DNA of 64,000 bases, from the NCBI RefSeq assembly GCF_042434915.1, contig NZ_CP170198.1:1612001-1676000 (forward strand), given 5' to 3'. A program made the translations under genes and the position numbers. The notes under the pieces are model-generated. The model did no database searches. It saw only the letters and a program-made list of their open reading frames with translations, and was not told where the DNA came from. The DNA is from Aquimarina sp042434915 (GTDB lineage Bacteria > Bacteroidota > Bacteroidia > Flavobacteriales > Flavobacteriaceae). Below, in pieces: positions 1 to 8,011 of the stretch; the stretch's first letter is position 1; each line of letters begins with the position of its first letter.

Positions 1-63
1 GATGGTTACCATTTTAGCCAATTGGGAACTATGTTTACTTTATCGTTAAATTATAAATTATAG
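1..63 (+). CDS. 3' end of an outer-membrane beta-barrel gene (partial)
   Basis: An open frame enters from the left edge and stops at TAG 61-63. The 20 visible residues end in the alternating pattern GTMFTLSLNYKL, which resembles the last transmembrane strand of a Bacteroidota outer-membrane barrel. A strong hairpin terminator follows about 20 bases later. The fragment is too short to tell a TonB-dependent receptor from a smaller porin. That it is coding is inferred from the strand-like pattern and the terminator placement. Confidence 0.5.
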   Translation, partial: DGYHFSQLGTMFTLSLNYKL

Positions 64-83
64 TTACTACGATAAAATAGTTT

Positions 84-123
84 AAAAAAAAGAGCTTCAA
101 AATTAAATTTTGAAGCTCTTTTT
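84..123. terminator. Bidirectional intrinsic terminator
   Basis: A 14-bp perfect inverted repeat (91-104 with 106-119) is flanked by an A-run on the left and a T-run on the right. It can end both the gene leaving the left edge and the convergent barrel gene at 140-808. Confidence 0.85.
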
Positions 124-139
124 GATTAAAATAGTATCC

Positions 140-808
140 TTATCGTCTGGCATCGTAAACACGATATCTGATCCCAACCCTTGCATATATATCAAAAAAC
201 TTACTGCTTTGATCGGTAAGATTATCTATAAAATCATTCATAATCCCAGCATCAATCATAAAATCAAACATCTCTCCTGTAGCTACAGAAAAGCCAGCTC
301 CATATACACCTCCTAGAACAATTTGCTCGTAATCCCGAGTAGAAAGCTTTTGATCCCCATTTTCAACTTTAGCATTTACTCGGAAAGAAGGACCAACTTG
401 GAAAAATGCTCTGAAATTATCCGTATTTTGACCTGTAATAACTCTAAATTTTGGTGAGAAACCAATCTGTAATGCTCTAAAACTATCTCCTTCATTATAA
501 GAAACACTTAAAGTCTCATCGTTAACTAGAATACTATTAACACCTGATTCTGCAAAAGTACTTCGACGTTGCAACGCTTCCAAAGAGAATACAATACTAG
601 TTTTAGCTCGATCATCCAACATATAACCGTAACCTGCATTAATATAAAATCCAGTTCCACGATTTGTATCAATATTATCTAAATTTAATTTTGAAAAGGT
701 TGCTCCGGCTGAAACTTCCCATCGATACTGTGCCGAACTAATTGAAACTATAAAAATCAGACACACAAATAAAATAATCTTTCTCATGACATTTGTTTTA
801 TAAAACAA
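140..808 (-). CDS. Outer-membrane beta-barrel protein (PorT-like fold)
   Basis: The 222-residue product starts MFYKTNVMRKIILFVCLIF. The methionine at residue 8 gives a more typical signal peptide, ending near SSAQ. The rest is amphipathic strands rich in Gly, Phe, Tyr and Asn, with a pattern like 'GTGFYINAGYGYML' and a C-terminal strand IYARVGIRYRVY. This is the usual look of the small OMP_b-brl family of Bacteroidota. The location is outer membrane by inference. No ligand or partner can be read from the sequence. It is a single gene convergent with the fragment at 1-63 and downstream of the ferredoxin, separated from it by a terminator. Confidence 0.75.
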   Translation of the reverse strand: MFYKTNVMRKIILFVCLIFIVSISSAQYRWEVSAGATFSKLNLDNIDTNRGTGFYINAGYGYMLDDRAKTSIVFSLEALQRRSTFAESGVNSILVNDETLSVSYNEGDSFRALQIGFSPKFRVITGQNTDNFRAFFQVGPSFRVNAKVENGDQKLSTRDYEQIVLGGVYGAGFSVATGEMFDFMIDAGIMNDFIDNLTDQSSKFFDIYARVGIRYRVYDARR

Positions 809-844
809 TAACGTCAGCGAAAGTACTAAATTTTGAAAAGTAAA

Positions 845-870
845 AAAAAACCTATCGTTTCCGATAGGCT
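845..870 (-). terminator. Terminator of the ferredoxin gene
   Basis: The 7-bp stem CCTATCG/CGATAGG (851-857 with 862-868) is followed on the minus strand by a run of nine U. It lies just downstream of the ferredoxin stop at 893. Confidence 0.8.
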
Positions 871-892
871 ATTTAATGTCTATTTCTAAATA

Positions 893-1243
893 TTATTCAT
901 GATGCATAAATGCTTGTTTTTTCAATAAAAACTCTTCAGATTCTACAATATCTTCATCTGGAACACAACAATCAACTGGACAAACAGCCGCACACTGTGG
1001 CTCTTCATGAAAACCTTTACATTCTGTACATTTATCTGGTACTATGTAGTAAATTTCATCACTAATAGGTTCTTGAGCTTCTTCTGAGTCAACTTCTTTA
1101 CCTCCAGGCAACACTACATTGCCACTCAAATCAGTACCATCTGCATATCGCCAATCGTCTGCTCCCTCATAAATTGCGGTGTTAGGGCATTCTGGCTCAC
1201 ATGCACCACAGTTTATACATTCATCTGTTATTATAATTGCCAT
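893..1243 (-). CDS. 4Fe-4S dicluster ferredoxin
   Basis: The 116-residue protein carries two cluster motifs. The N-terminal one is CINCGACEPECP at residues 10-21, and the second is CTECKGFHEEPQCAAVCP near residues 72-89, with extra cysteines just after. The segment between the clusters is long and acidic, as in the flavobacterial FdxA-like group. It is a soluble cytoplasmic electron carrier; its partners are not shown by the sequence. It diverges from the acyl-CoA reductase gene, and the two promoters overlap. The ATG start at 1241-1243 follows a consensus -7 element at 1272-1279. Confidence 0.9.
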   Translation of the reverse strand: MAIIITDECINCGACEPECPNTAIYEGADDWRYADGTDLSGNVVLPGGKEVDSEEAQEPISDEIYYIVPDKCTECKGFHEEPQCAAVCPVDCCVPDEDIVESEEFLLKKQAFMHHE

Positions 1244-1266
1244 AGCTCTTTTTTATTCTAAATTTG
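1237..1266 (+). promoter_or_regulatory. Promoter of acyl-CoA reductase gene
   Basis: TTG at 1237-1239, a 19-base spacer, then TAAATTTG at 1259-1266 match the Bacteroidota -33/-7 consensus exactly. The predicted start of transcription is near 1273. The -33 element lies on the start codon of the divergent ferredoxin gene. Confidence 0.7.
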
Positions 1267-1271
1267 CAGTA

Positions 1272-1302
1272 CAAAAATAACTCCTATACAAGTGATAAAC
1301 AA
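1272..1302 (-). promoter_or_regulatory. Promoter of ferredoxin gene
   Basis: On the minus strand TTG (1302-1300), a 20-base spacer and TATTTTTG (1279-1272) match the Bacteroidota consensus. Transcription would begin near 1265, only a few bases from the divergent promoter's own start. Confidence 0.7.
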
Positions 1303-1309
1303 ATCAGAT

Positions 1310-2368
1310 ATGACTAAAGATGATCGAATAGCTGCTTTTTCTCAATTGGGACAATTTTTAAATCAATTCTCAAACCCCACTCCTATTCGCAATGATGCCA
1401 TTAAATTTAACGATTCATTTTTTGATAAAATGAAGGTTACTATAGAACAAATGGTACATCATAATGGTTGGTTCACTTTGGATAATGTAACATTCTCTAT
1501 TAATCAATGGAGCAATTTGTTAACCGAAGATCAACTTAATAATTGGCTACAAACGTATACACTACCAGAGACTGTTTCCAAAAAAGTTGGAATCATTATG
1601 GCTGGCAATATACCTTTAGTTGGTTTTCATGATTTTCTATCTGTACTTATTACAGGCAATACGGCAATAGTAAAATTATCTTCACATGATAATTTACTAG
1701 TACCCTTAATAAGTGAATACTTAATTGCTATCGCTCCTAAATTTAAAGAACAAATACTTTTTAGTAACGAAAAGCTTACTGGTTTTGAAGCCATTATTGC
1801 AACTGGCAGTGATAATACTGCACGTTATTTTGAACATTATTTTGGCAATGTACCCAATATAATTCGCAAGAATAGAAACTCTGTCGCCATACTCACGGGT
1901 ACTGAGACAGAAGCTGAGTTGCAAGTACTAGGTGAAGATATTTTTACCTATTTTGGATTAGGTTGTCGCAGTGTTTCCAAGATTTTAGTTCCAAATCAAT
2001 ACAACTTTGATTCCTTTTTCAAAGCCATTTATGCATACAATGACATTGTTAATAATGCAAAATATGCTAACAATTACGACTACAACAAAGCTGTTTATTT
2101 AATGAGTGAATATAAATTACTTGACAATGGTTTTTTGATGTTGAAAGAAGATACGAGGTATAGTTCACCTATTGCAACTATCTTTTATGAAACTTACGAA
2201 GATAAAAACAATCTTAAAACCATGATAGCCAAGGATCGTCATTTATTGCAATGTATTGTTGGCAATCATGAAGAAGCTACAATTCCATTTGGAAAAACAC
2301 AGCACCCAAAACTTACTGATTACGCGGATGGGAAGGATATTATTGAATTTTTAGCAAATATTAACTAA
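1310..2368 (+). CDS. Acyl-CoA reductase (LuxC family)
   Basis: This 352-residue protein has the aldehyde-dehydrogenase-like fold of LuxC-type enzymes, which reduce fatty acyl-CoA or acyl-ACP to aldehyde with NADPH. Visible marks are the cofactor-binding stretch VGIIMAGNIPLVG, and FGLGCRSVSKI, whose cysteine (C219) fits the acyl-thioester nucleophile. A GTG at 1292 is in frame but would sit next to the promoter's predicted transcript start near 1273. ATG 1310 gives a normal N-terminus (MTKDDRIAAF). It lies upstream of serC and serA and divergent from a ferredoxin, an arrangement I recall from other flavobacteria. The physiological substrate is unknown. Confidence 0.8.
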   Translation: MTKDDRIAAFSQLGQFLNQFSNPTPIRNDAIKFNDSFFDKMKVTIEQMVHHNGWFTLDNVTFSINQWSNLLTEDQLNNWLQTYTLPETVSKKVGIIMAGNIPLVGFHDFLSVLITGNTAIVKLSSHDNLLVPLISEYLIAIAPKFKEQILFSNEKLTGFEAIIATGSDNTARYFEHYFGNVPNIIRKNRNSVAILTGTETEAELQVLGEDIFTYFGLGCRSVSKILVPNQYNFDSFFKAIYAYNDIVNNAKYANNYDYNKAVYLMSEYKLLDNGFLMLKEDTRYSSPIATIFYETYEDKNNLKTMIAKDRHLLQCIVGNHEEATIPFGKTQHPKLTDYADGKDIIEFLANIN

Positions 2369-2492
2369 ATATTTTATCACATTGACAATGCATATCTTTT
2401 AGATTATTAGCACCTTTGTGAAGAATATTTTACGTACTCAAGTCACGTGGTTATTCATTATAATAATTTACAAACACCATTAAAAACCATTG

Positions 2493-3557
2493 ATGAAAAA
2501 GCATAATTTTAGCGCTGGACCCTGTATTTTACCTCAAACCGTATTTAACGAAGCCTCAAAAGCAATTATGGATTTTAATAATTCAGGGCTGTCAATTCTA
2601 GAAATATCGCATCGTAGTAAGGATTTTGTAGATGTTATGGAAGAATCGAGAAATTTGGTTCTTGAACTTTTAAATCTTGAAGGTCAAGGCTATAAAGTGC
2701 TGTTTCTTCAAGGAGGAGCGAGTCTTCAATTTTTGATGGTAGCTTATAATTTATTAGAAAAAAAAGCAGGGTATCTTAACACAGGTACTTGGAGTGATAA
2801 AGCTATCAAAGAAGCCAAACTTTTTGGCGAGGTAATCGAAGTTGCCTCTTCAAAAGACACAAATTTCAACCATATCCCCAAAGGGTATACCATCCCTGAT
2901 GCTATTGATTATTTACATTGTACTAGTAATAACACCATATTTGGTACACAAATAAAAACTTTTCCAAGTACCAAAGCGCCTCTAATTTGTGATATGAGTA
3001 GCGATATATTTTCACGTTCATTAGATTTTTCAAAATTTGACTTAATCTATGCCGGAGCTCAAAAAAATATGGGACCAGCGGGTACCACAATGGTTGTAGT
3101 TAAAGAAGATATTTTAGGAAAAGTAACAAGACAAATCCCTTCTATGCTTAATTACCAAACACATATCAGTAAAGCAAGTATGTTTAATACTCCGCCAGTA
3201 TTTGCCGTGTATACTTCTATGCTTACTATGCGTTGGATCAAAGAGCAAGGAGGTATCACAGCAATGGAAGAAGCAAATGAGAAAAAAGCAAAATTATTGT
3301 ATTCTGAAATAGATCTTAATCCTTTATTTAAAGGGTTCTCTGCGACTGAAGATCGATCTAACATGAATGCAACTTTTTCTCTTCTTGAAGAAGATTTAAA
3401 AGAAACCTTTGACGCAATGTGGAAGGATGCAGGAATTAATGGCATTAACGGACACAGAAGCGTTGGTGGATACCGCGCTAGCATGTATAACGCTTTATCT
3501 CTCGATAGTGTTGCAGTCCTTGTCGATGTAATGAGTGACCTAGAGCGTAAGGCGTAA
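2493..3557 (+). CDS. serC: Phosphoserine aminotransferase
   Basis: SerC converts 3-phosphohydroxypyruvate and glutamate to O-phosphoserine and 2-oxoglutarate, and also serves pyridoxal phosphate synthesis. The 354-residue length is usual for the family. The N-terminus HNFSAGPCILP is diagnostic. The PLP lysine is K191 in AGAQKNMGPAG, and the C-terminus holds the conserved GHRSVGGYRASMYNA. ATG 2493 is preferred over the TTG three bases before it. serA follows 44 bases later, so the two probably share a transcript giving the first two steps of serine synthesis. Its product is also the likely substrate for the cysteate-synthase candidate at 53286-54326. Confidence 0.95.
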   Translation: MKKHNFSAGPCILPQTVFNEASKAIMDFNNSGLSILEISHRSKDFVDVMEESRNLVLELLNLEGQGYKVLFLQGGASLQFLMVAYNLLEKKAGYLNTGTWSDKAIKEAKLFGEVIEVASSKDTNFNHIPKGYTIPDAIDYLHCTSNNTIFGTQIKTFPSTKAPLICDMSSDIFSRSLDFSKFDLIYAGAQKNMGPAGTTMVVVKEDILGKVTRQIPSMLNYQTHISKASMFNTPPVFAVYTSMLTMRWIKEQGGITAMEEANEKKAKLLYSEIDLNPLFKGFSATEDRSNMNATFSLLEEDLKETFDAMWKDAGINGINGHRSVGGYRASMYNALSLDSVAVLVDVMSDLERKA

Positions 3558-3601
3558 AAAAGATCTAATCTATATCTAGAAATAATAAACAAAATTTTAT
3601 C

Positions 3602-4552
3602 ATGAAAGTGTTAGCAAATGACGGTGTATCTCAAAGCGGTATAAAGGCTCTAGAAGCAAGCGGTTTTGAAGTTATTACCACTACAGTAGCGCAAGATCAG
3701 CTAGTAAACTATATCAACGAGAAAAATATTTCTGTGTTATTAGTTAGAAGTGCTACCAAAGTTAGAAAAGATATTATTGATAACTGTAAAGGATTAAAGA
3801 TAATAGGACGCGGAGGCGTTGGTATGGACAATATTGATGTTGCTTACGCAAAACAAAAAGGAATCGAAGTGATCAATACTCCCGCTGCTTCGTCTAGCTC
3901 GGTAGCCGAACTAGTTTTTGCCCATTTATATAGCGGTGTCCGATTTTTACATGACGCTAATCGCAATATGCCTTTGGATGGCGACAGTAAGTTTAAAAAC
4001 TTAAAAAAAGCATATGCAGGCGGTATAGAATTAAGAGGAAAAACTTTAGGTATTTTAGGAATTGGTCGCATCGGACAAGAAACTGCAAAAATAGCAATAG
4101 GTGTTGGCATGAAGGTTATTGCATATGATCCCTTTATAGATACAGTAGCTATCCCTTTAGAATTTTACGATGGTCAAAAGTTAGATTTTACTATTAATAC
4201 CGTCTCCAAAGAAGAAGTATTAGAACATGCAGATTTTATAACACTGCACGTGCCTGCACAAAAAAATTATGTTATTGGTGCTAGCGAAATCAATAAAATG
4301 AAAGATGGAGCAGGAATTGTCAACGCTGCTCGCGGTGGTGTTGTGGACGAAGTAGCGTTAGTTAATGCCCTAGAAAAAGGAAAATTAAGCTTTGCGGGAT
4401 TGGATGTTTTTGAAAACGAACCAACTCCTGCTGTGAAAGTTCTTATGAATCACAAAATTTCATTAACTCCTCATATCGGTGCAGCTACGAGTGAAGCGCA
4501 AGATCGAATAGGAAAAGAACTTGCAGATCAAATTATTGGCATACTTAAATAA
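3602..4552 (+). CDS. serA: D-3-phosphoglycerate dehydrogenase, short form
   Basis: This NAD-dependent D-2-hydroxyacid dehydrogenase oxidises 3-phosphoglycerate to 3-phosphohydroxypyruvate. At 316 residues it has only the catalytic and nucleotide-binding domains and lacks the C-terminal ACT domain used for serine feedback in longer SerA proteins. The Rossmann loop GILGIGRIG lies around residue 148-156. The catalytic Arg (AARGGVVDE), Glu (FENEP) and His (TPHIGAAT) lie near residues 243, 272 and 291. Position directly after serC supports the substrate. No serB lies in the window. A strong terminator follows. Confidence 0.9.
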   Translation: MKVLANDGVSQSGIKALEASGFEVITTTVAQDQLVNYINEKNISVLLVRSATKVRKDIIDNCKGLKIIGRGGVGMDNIDVAYAKQKGIEVINTPAASSSSVAELVFAHLYSGVRFLHDANRNMPLDGDSKFKNLKKAYAGGIELRGKTLGILGIGRIGQETAKIAIGVGMKVIAYDPFIDTVAIPLEFYDGQKLDFTINTVSKEEVLEHADFITLHVPAQKNYVIGASEINKMKDGAGIVNAARGGVVDEVALVNALEKGKLSFAGLDVFENEPTPAVKVLMNHKISLTPHIGAATSEAQDRIGKELADQIIGILK

Positions 4553-4573
4553 TCAATAATTACAATCGATAGT

Positions 4574-4606
4574 AAAAAGCTCTGTGTTAATTACACAGAG
4601 CTTTTT
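4574..4606 (+). terminator. Terminator after serA
   Basis: The stem AAAAAGCTCTGTGT pairs with ACACAGAGCTTTTT around a short loop and ends in five T, about 20 bases after the serA stop. Confidence 0.85.
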
Positions 4607-4770
4607 GCGTATAAATAATGATGTAAAGCTATAAAAATGAGTTTTAAAAACAACTTTTGTCGATTTTTCATGTATTTAATCGTGTTTTGATATATATTTT
4701 GATTAGATTTAAATGACTACAGATCTAAGAAATAGTAATTTTATTATATAATTTTAAAACACGTATACAA

Positions 4771-5403
4771 ATGTCAGGATTATTAGATTTATTAAATAGT
4801 GATATCGGAAAACAAATGATCAGCGGATTGAGTTCTCAAACAGGTCAATCAGAAAGTAAAACTGAAAATGTTTTAAGTATGGGATTACCAGTACTCATGG
4901 GCGCTATGAAAAAAAATGCATCTACAAATGATGGAGCACAAGGCCTTATGAATGCCCTTTCAAACAAACATGATGGAAGCATTTTGAATAACTTAGGAGG
5001 ATTGTTTCAAAACGGAATTGATAGTAATGTACTTTCTGATGGGGCAGGAATTTTAGGACATGTTTTAGGCGGTAAACAATCACAAGTTGAACAAACCATT
5101 GGAGCCAAATCAGGCGTGGATAGCAGCTCTGTTAGTCAGATATTAAAAGTTGCAGCTCCTGTTTTAATGGGGTTACTAGGTCAACAAAAAAAAGCGAATA
5201 ATGTATCTGATTCTAACGGAATTACATCCTTACTAGGTAGTATGCTAGGGGGACAACCTCAAGAAAATCAAAGTTTAATAATGTCTTTAATTGATTCTGA
5301 TGGAGATGGAAGTGTTTTAGATGATGTTGCTGACATAGTTTTAGGCTCAAGTAAGAAAAAGGGCGGACTTGGTGGTTTGCTCGGAGGATTGTTTGGTAAA
5401 TAA
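4771..5403 (+). CDS. DUF937 domain protein with EF-hand-like loop
   Basis: The 210-residue protein matches the DUF937 type: short amphipathic helices with repeated LxxLL and GLPVLMGAMKKN / APVLMGLLGQQKK segments. It has no signal peptide. Near the C-terminus, residues 175-185 read DSDGDGSVLDD, which has the spacing of a calcium-binding EF-hand or dockerin loop. The last 20 residues are Gly, Leu and Lys rich (KKGGLGGLLGG). The function of the family is unknown. It stands alone between two intergenic regions, the first holding the serA terminator. Confidence 0.75.
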   Translation: MSGLLDLLNSDIGKQMISGLSSQTGQSESKTENVLSMGLPVLMGAMKKNASTNDGAQGLMNALSNKHDGSILNNLGGLFQNGIDSNVLSDGAGILGHVLGGKQSQVEQTIGAKSGVDSSSVSQILKVAAPVLMGLLGQQKKANNVSDSNGITSLLGSMLGGQPQENQSLIMSLIDSDGDGSVLDDVADIVLGSSKKKGGLGGLLGGLFGK

Positions 5404-5466
5404 CCTGCGAATAATATTCTAAAAAATGAAAATTGATATTTAATTTGAATTGGTTTTTTGTAAGAA

Positions 5467-5500
5467 TTGTTAAATAATATTTAACAAAAAGTTATTTTTG
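5467..5500 (+). promoter_or_regulatory. Promoter of the secreted-protein pair
   Basis: TTG at 5467-5469, a 23-base spacer and TATTTTTG at 5493-5500 match the Bacteroidota consensus, though the spacer is at its upper limit. It precedes the start at 5551 by about 45 bases. Confidence 0.55.
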
Positions 5501-5550
5501 ACTACTTTTACAAGTATAAATTTAATTTATTAAATATCAATTTTACTCTT

Positions 5551-6060
5551 TTGAAAAAAACTACTTTACTGATTTTACTGCTTGTGACAAGCACTATAAC
5601 TGCTCAAATTGATGCTTTTTCACTAATGGGACTTCCTTCAGCTACTTCTAATGAGATCAATGCGATTCCTACAGCAACGATTCAAGAAGGTGCTATTATA
5701 TATGATATTGATAAAAAAACAATCCTAAACTATGATGGTACAGCTTGGAAAGAATTTATGAGCGCTCCAACGGTATCTGTCAAAACAGGAAATTATACAC
5801 TTAAGCCCATAGATAATAGAAATATATTGACCTTCAATAGCCAAAATGATATTGTATTAACTGTGCCTGCAGGCTTATCTGTAGGATTCAATATTAGTAT
5901 CTATCAAATTGGAAATGGAAAAGTAACTATAACAGGTGCTGGAGGTGTAACTATAAAAAACAGACTTTCACGATTTAGAACTGCTGGATTGGATGCTGGA
6001 GTAGGAATTGTATGTACAGCTCCTAATATTTTTCATGTTACTGGTGACTTAAGAATATGA
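5551..6060 (+). CDS. Secreted protein of unknown function
   Basis: The 169-residue product begins with a TTG codon and a clear signal peptide (KKTTLLILLLVTSTITAQ). The mature part opens with a motif, EGAIIYDIDKKTILNYDGTAWK, split here only by its length, that recurs in flavobacterial surface proteins as 'GAxIYDxxxKxxLxYDGTxW'. The remainder is strand-rich with VTITGAGGVTIKN, suggesting a beta-helix or jelly-roll. There are no catalytic residues to name. It overlaps the next gene by four bases (ATGA), so the two are almost surely made together. Confidence 0.6.
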   Translation: MKKTTLLILLLVTSTITAQIDAFSLMGLPSATSNEINAIPTATIQEGAIIYDIDKKTILNYDGTAWKEFMSAPTVSVKTGNYTLKPIDNRNILTFNSQNDIVLTVPAGLSVGFNISIYQIGNGKVTITGAGGVTIKNRLSRFRTAGLDAGVGIVCTAPNIFHVTGDLRI

Positions 6061-6953
6061 AAACTTTTTTGATTTACTTTTACTTTCTATGCTGCTCTTT
6101 AGGATATGCACAAATAGCGTTATCTAATCATTTTCCTACATTACAACCATCCCATATTATTGACGAAAAATTGACGAATATAAGTTTCGCTTTATCCATG
6201 CGTGTTGTCGAATCTAATTACAATGGGCCACTGATTAGACTGCGAAGAGATAGTGACAATGCCGTAAGAGATTTTTGGTTCGCAGATAATGATATCGTAG
6301 ATGTAGCAGCTATTGATGCTTGGCGTGGAAACGCAAATGTTTTTGTGGTTATATGGTATGATCAAAGTGGTCTCGGCAGAAATGCGACACAAAATACAAA
6401 CGCGTTTCAGCCCCAATTCATTACAGACCCATCAAGACCCTATTTTGTTGGAGATGGAACTAATGATAGACTTGATATTAACACCAGTATCCAAGTACTT
6501 ACCAATGCAGGAGTTAACGGATCTATCTTTACTGTAATATTTTCTACAAGTAATAATCAATTCTCTATGGGAACCAGACGCCCAGGTAATAGTCGTGATC
6601 GCTGGTCCATACATCTCAATTGGACTGATAATAATGTATATTTTGATTCAGGATTTTGTTGTATTGAGAATGTAAGATCTGCACAAAACCCCAATAATCA
6701 ATGGCAACAACTTTCTTTTATTCGTGCTAATATTATTCAGTCAATCCGCAGATCTGGAGTCGAATTAAATAGTGGTAATTATACTCAAAATCCTTGTACA
6801 GCTACAAATAATTTTGGAATACTATATGCTAATGGAATTAATAATGAGTTTGCCAATAATCGTTTTACAGAAATAATTATGTACAACACGGATATCGAGT
6901 TGTCAGATATACAAGAAATTGAAGAAAATCAAATAACATTCTGGAATTTATAA
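6057..6953 (+). CDS. Secreted protein with arabinofuranosidase/LamG-like lectin fold
   Basis: The 298-residue product has a signal peptide ending near GYAQ. The segment VVIWYDQSGLGRNATQNT (near residues 96-113) followed by QPQFI resembles the 'WYDQSGNGxxATQ...QP' signature of alpha-L-arabinofuranosidase B catalytic domains and related concanavalin-like modules. Later stretches (WSIHLNW, FTEIIMYNTDIELSDIQEIEENQ) match the last strands of such modules. Whether it is an enzyme or only a carbohydrate-binding module cannot be told. The start codon overlaps the stop of the previous gene. A role at the cell surface in glycan binding is inference. Confidence 0.6.
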   Translation: MKTFLIYFYFLCCSLGYAQIALSNHFPTLQPSHIIDEKLTNISFALSMRVVESNYNGPLIRLRRDSDNAVRDFWFADNDIVDVAAIDAWRGNANVFVVIWYDQSGLGRNATQNTNAFQPQFITDPSRPYFVGDGTNDRLDINTSIQVLTNAGVNGSIFTVIFSTSNNQFSMGTRRPGNSRDRWSIHLNWTDNNVYFDSGFCCIENVRSAQNPNNQWQQLSFIRANIIQSIRRSGVELNSGNYTQNPCTATNNFGILYANGINNEFANNRFTEIIMYNTDIELSDIQEIEENQITFWNL

Positions 6954-6997
6954 TTTCTACAACATAGTATTCATATTGTTTTGAATATTTTTATACT

Positions 6998-7420
6998 ATG
7001 AAAAAAATTGTAATAATATTTATTTTAGGAATAACTATTTATAGTTGTAGTTCGTCCAAAAATCAGATCCGTGATCTTGACAAGATTAATAGTAACACAA
7101 GTGACACCCTGAGAATTGCAAATGATAGTCTCGAATATGAAATTATAATTATTGAACCTGGTTTTAATGCTTGGATTGTCACTCAGCGTCCTAGGGGTTA
7201 CTACTCCGAACAATTTTTGGAAACACGCAATAGGAGCAATGTAATTGCATACAATCAACGCGTACGACAGCCACAACAATTTAATCCAAATATTTATATG
7301 CAGGAAATTAACTATCAGCAAAATATCCACTATGGATATGAGGTTAATTACCTCTTATACAATTACTTTTTGTTTTTAGAGCAACGGTATAAGCAAAAGT
7401 TTTTCTTCTCTAGACGATAA
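6998..7420 (+). CDS. DUF6146 family lipoprotein
   Basis: The 140-residue product has a lipoprotein signal peptide with the lipobox IYSC near residue 17. The mature part contains YEIIIIEPGFNAWIVTQRPRG and ends YGYEVNYLLYNYFLFLEQRY, both characteristic of the small DUF6146 family that I know from flavobacteria. The role of the family is unknown. The next gene, DUF6787, is a frequent neighbour, but here it has a promoter of its own. Confidence 0.75.
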   Translation: MKKIVIIFILGITIYSCSSSKNQIRDLDKINSNTSDTLRIANDSLEYEIIIIEPGFNAWIVTQRPRGYYSEQFLETRNRSNVIAYNQRVRQPQQFNPNIYMQEINYQQNIHYGYEVNYLLYNYFLFLEQRYKQKFFFSRR

Positions 7421-7441
7421 ACTTTTAGCACTAACAAGTTT

Positions 7442-7470
7442 TTGATGTTCGCCTTTTTATAGTAATTTTG
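7442..7470 (+). promoter_or_regulatory. Promoter giving a nearly leaderless transcript
   Basis: TTG at 7442-7444, an 18-base spacer and TAATTTTG at 7463-7470 match the consensus. Transcription should begin around 7474-7477, which coincides with the ATG at 7475. Confidence 0.65.
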
Positions 7471-7474
7471 CATC

Positions 7475-7990
7475 ATGCAAAATTTTAAAAATCGGTGGGA
7501 AATTAATCAGAATTGGCAACTTATATTTCCCTTAGTTGGAATTATTGGATTACTTTTTTCTGGATATCTAGTTGCTAATAAAATGTTAACCAATTTTTCA
7601 GAAAGTAATGGCTTATACCTACTAACTAAGTTAATACTTTCGCTAGCCATAGCATTATTCTTTCTTTGGATAACTTTAAAAATATTTAAAAAATTAGAAG
7701 ACAAATGGGAAGTATCTTATCGTTGGGAATTAATTGCTATTTTTATTGTATTTGCAATTACTGGTTCAACTTCGGCTAAAATTTCAGATCCTATTTTGAG
7801 TCTCTTAGGTCTTTCAAACGAAAACACTGCCACCTATATTTATTGGCCACTGCGAATCATTTTAATTTTTCCGATATATCAGATTCTTTTGATTGTAATG
7901 GGTTGGCTCTTCGGTCAATTTTCTTTTTTCTGGCAATTTGAAAAGAAAATGTTGTCTCGTTTAGGCTTTTCAAAATTTTTTAAAGAATAG
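7475..7990 (+). CDS. DUF6787 family membrane protein
   Basis: The 171-residue product has four hydrophobic segments: near residues 14-32, 45-65, 85-105 and 120-145. The latter part ends MGWLFGQFSFFWQFEKKMLSRLGF, the conserved end of DUF6787. Two copies of a W-E-x-xxx-W motif (RWEINQNWQL and KWEVSYRWEL) precede the first and third segments, suggesting an internal duplication of a two-helix unit. It is an inner-membrane protein by inference. Its role is unknown. Confidence 0.7.
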   Translation: MQNFKNRWEINQNWQLIFPLVGIIGLLFSGYLVANKMLTNFSESNGLYLLTKLILSLAIALFFLWITLKIFKKLEDKWEVSYRWELIAIFIVFAITGSTSAKISDPILSLLGLSNENTATYIYWPLRIILIFPIYQILLIVMGWLFGQFSFFWQFEKKMLSRLGFSKFFKE

Positions 7991-8011
7991 CGTCTTGGAT
8001 TTTACACTTCG

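Noticed and set aside
110..316. 68-codon frame on the plus strand at the start
   Set aside because: It runs antisense to the 140-808 barrel gene and overlaps a terminator; the composition is not protein-like.
3152..3592. 146-codon frame on the minus strand inside serC
   Set aside because: It lies opposite a complete, well-conserved gene and shows no recognisable motif or signal; its length reflects codon use of serC.
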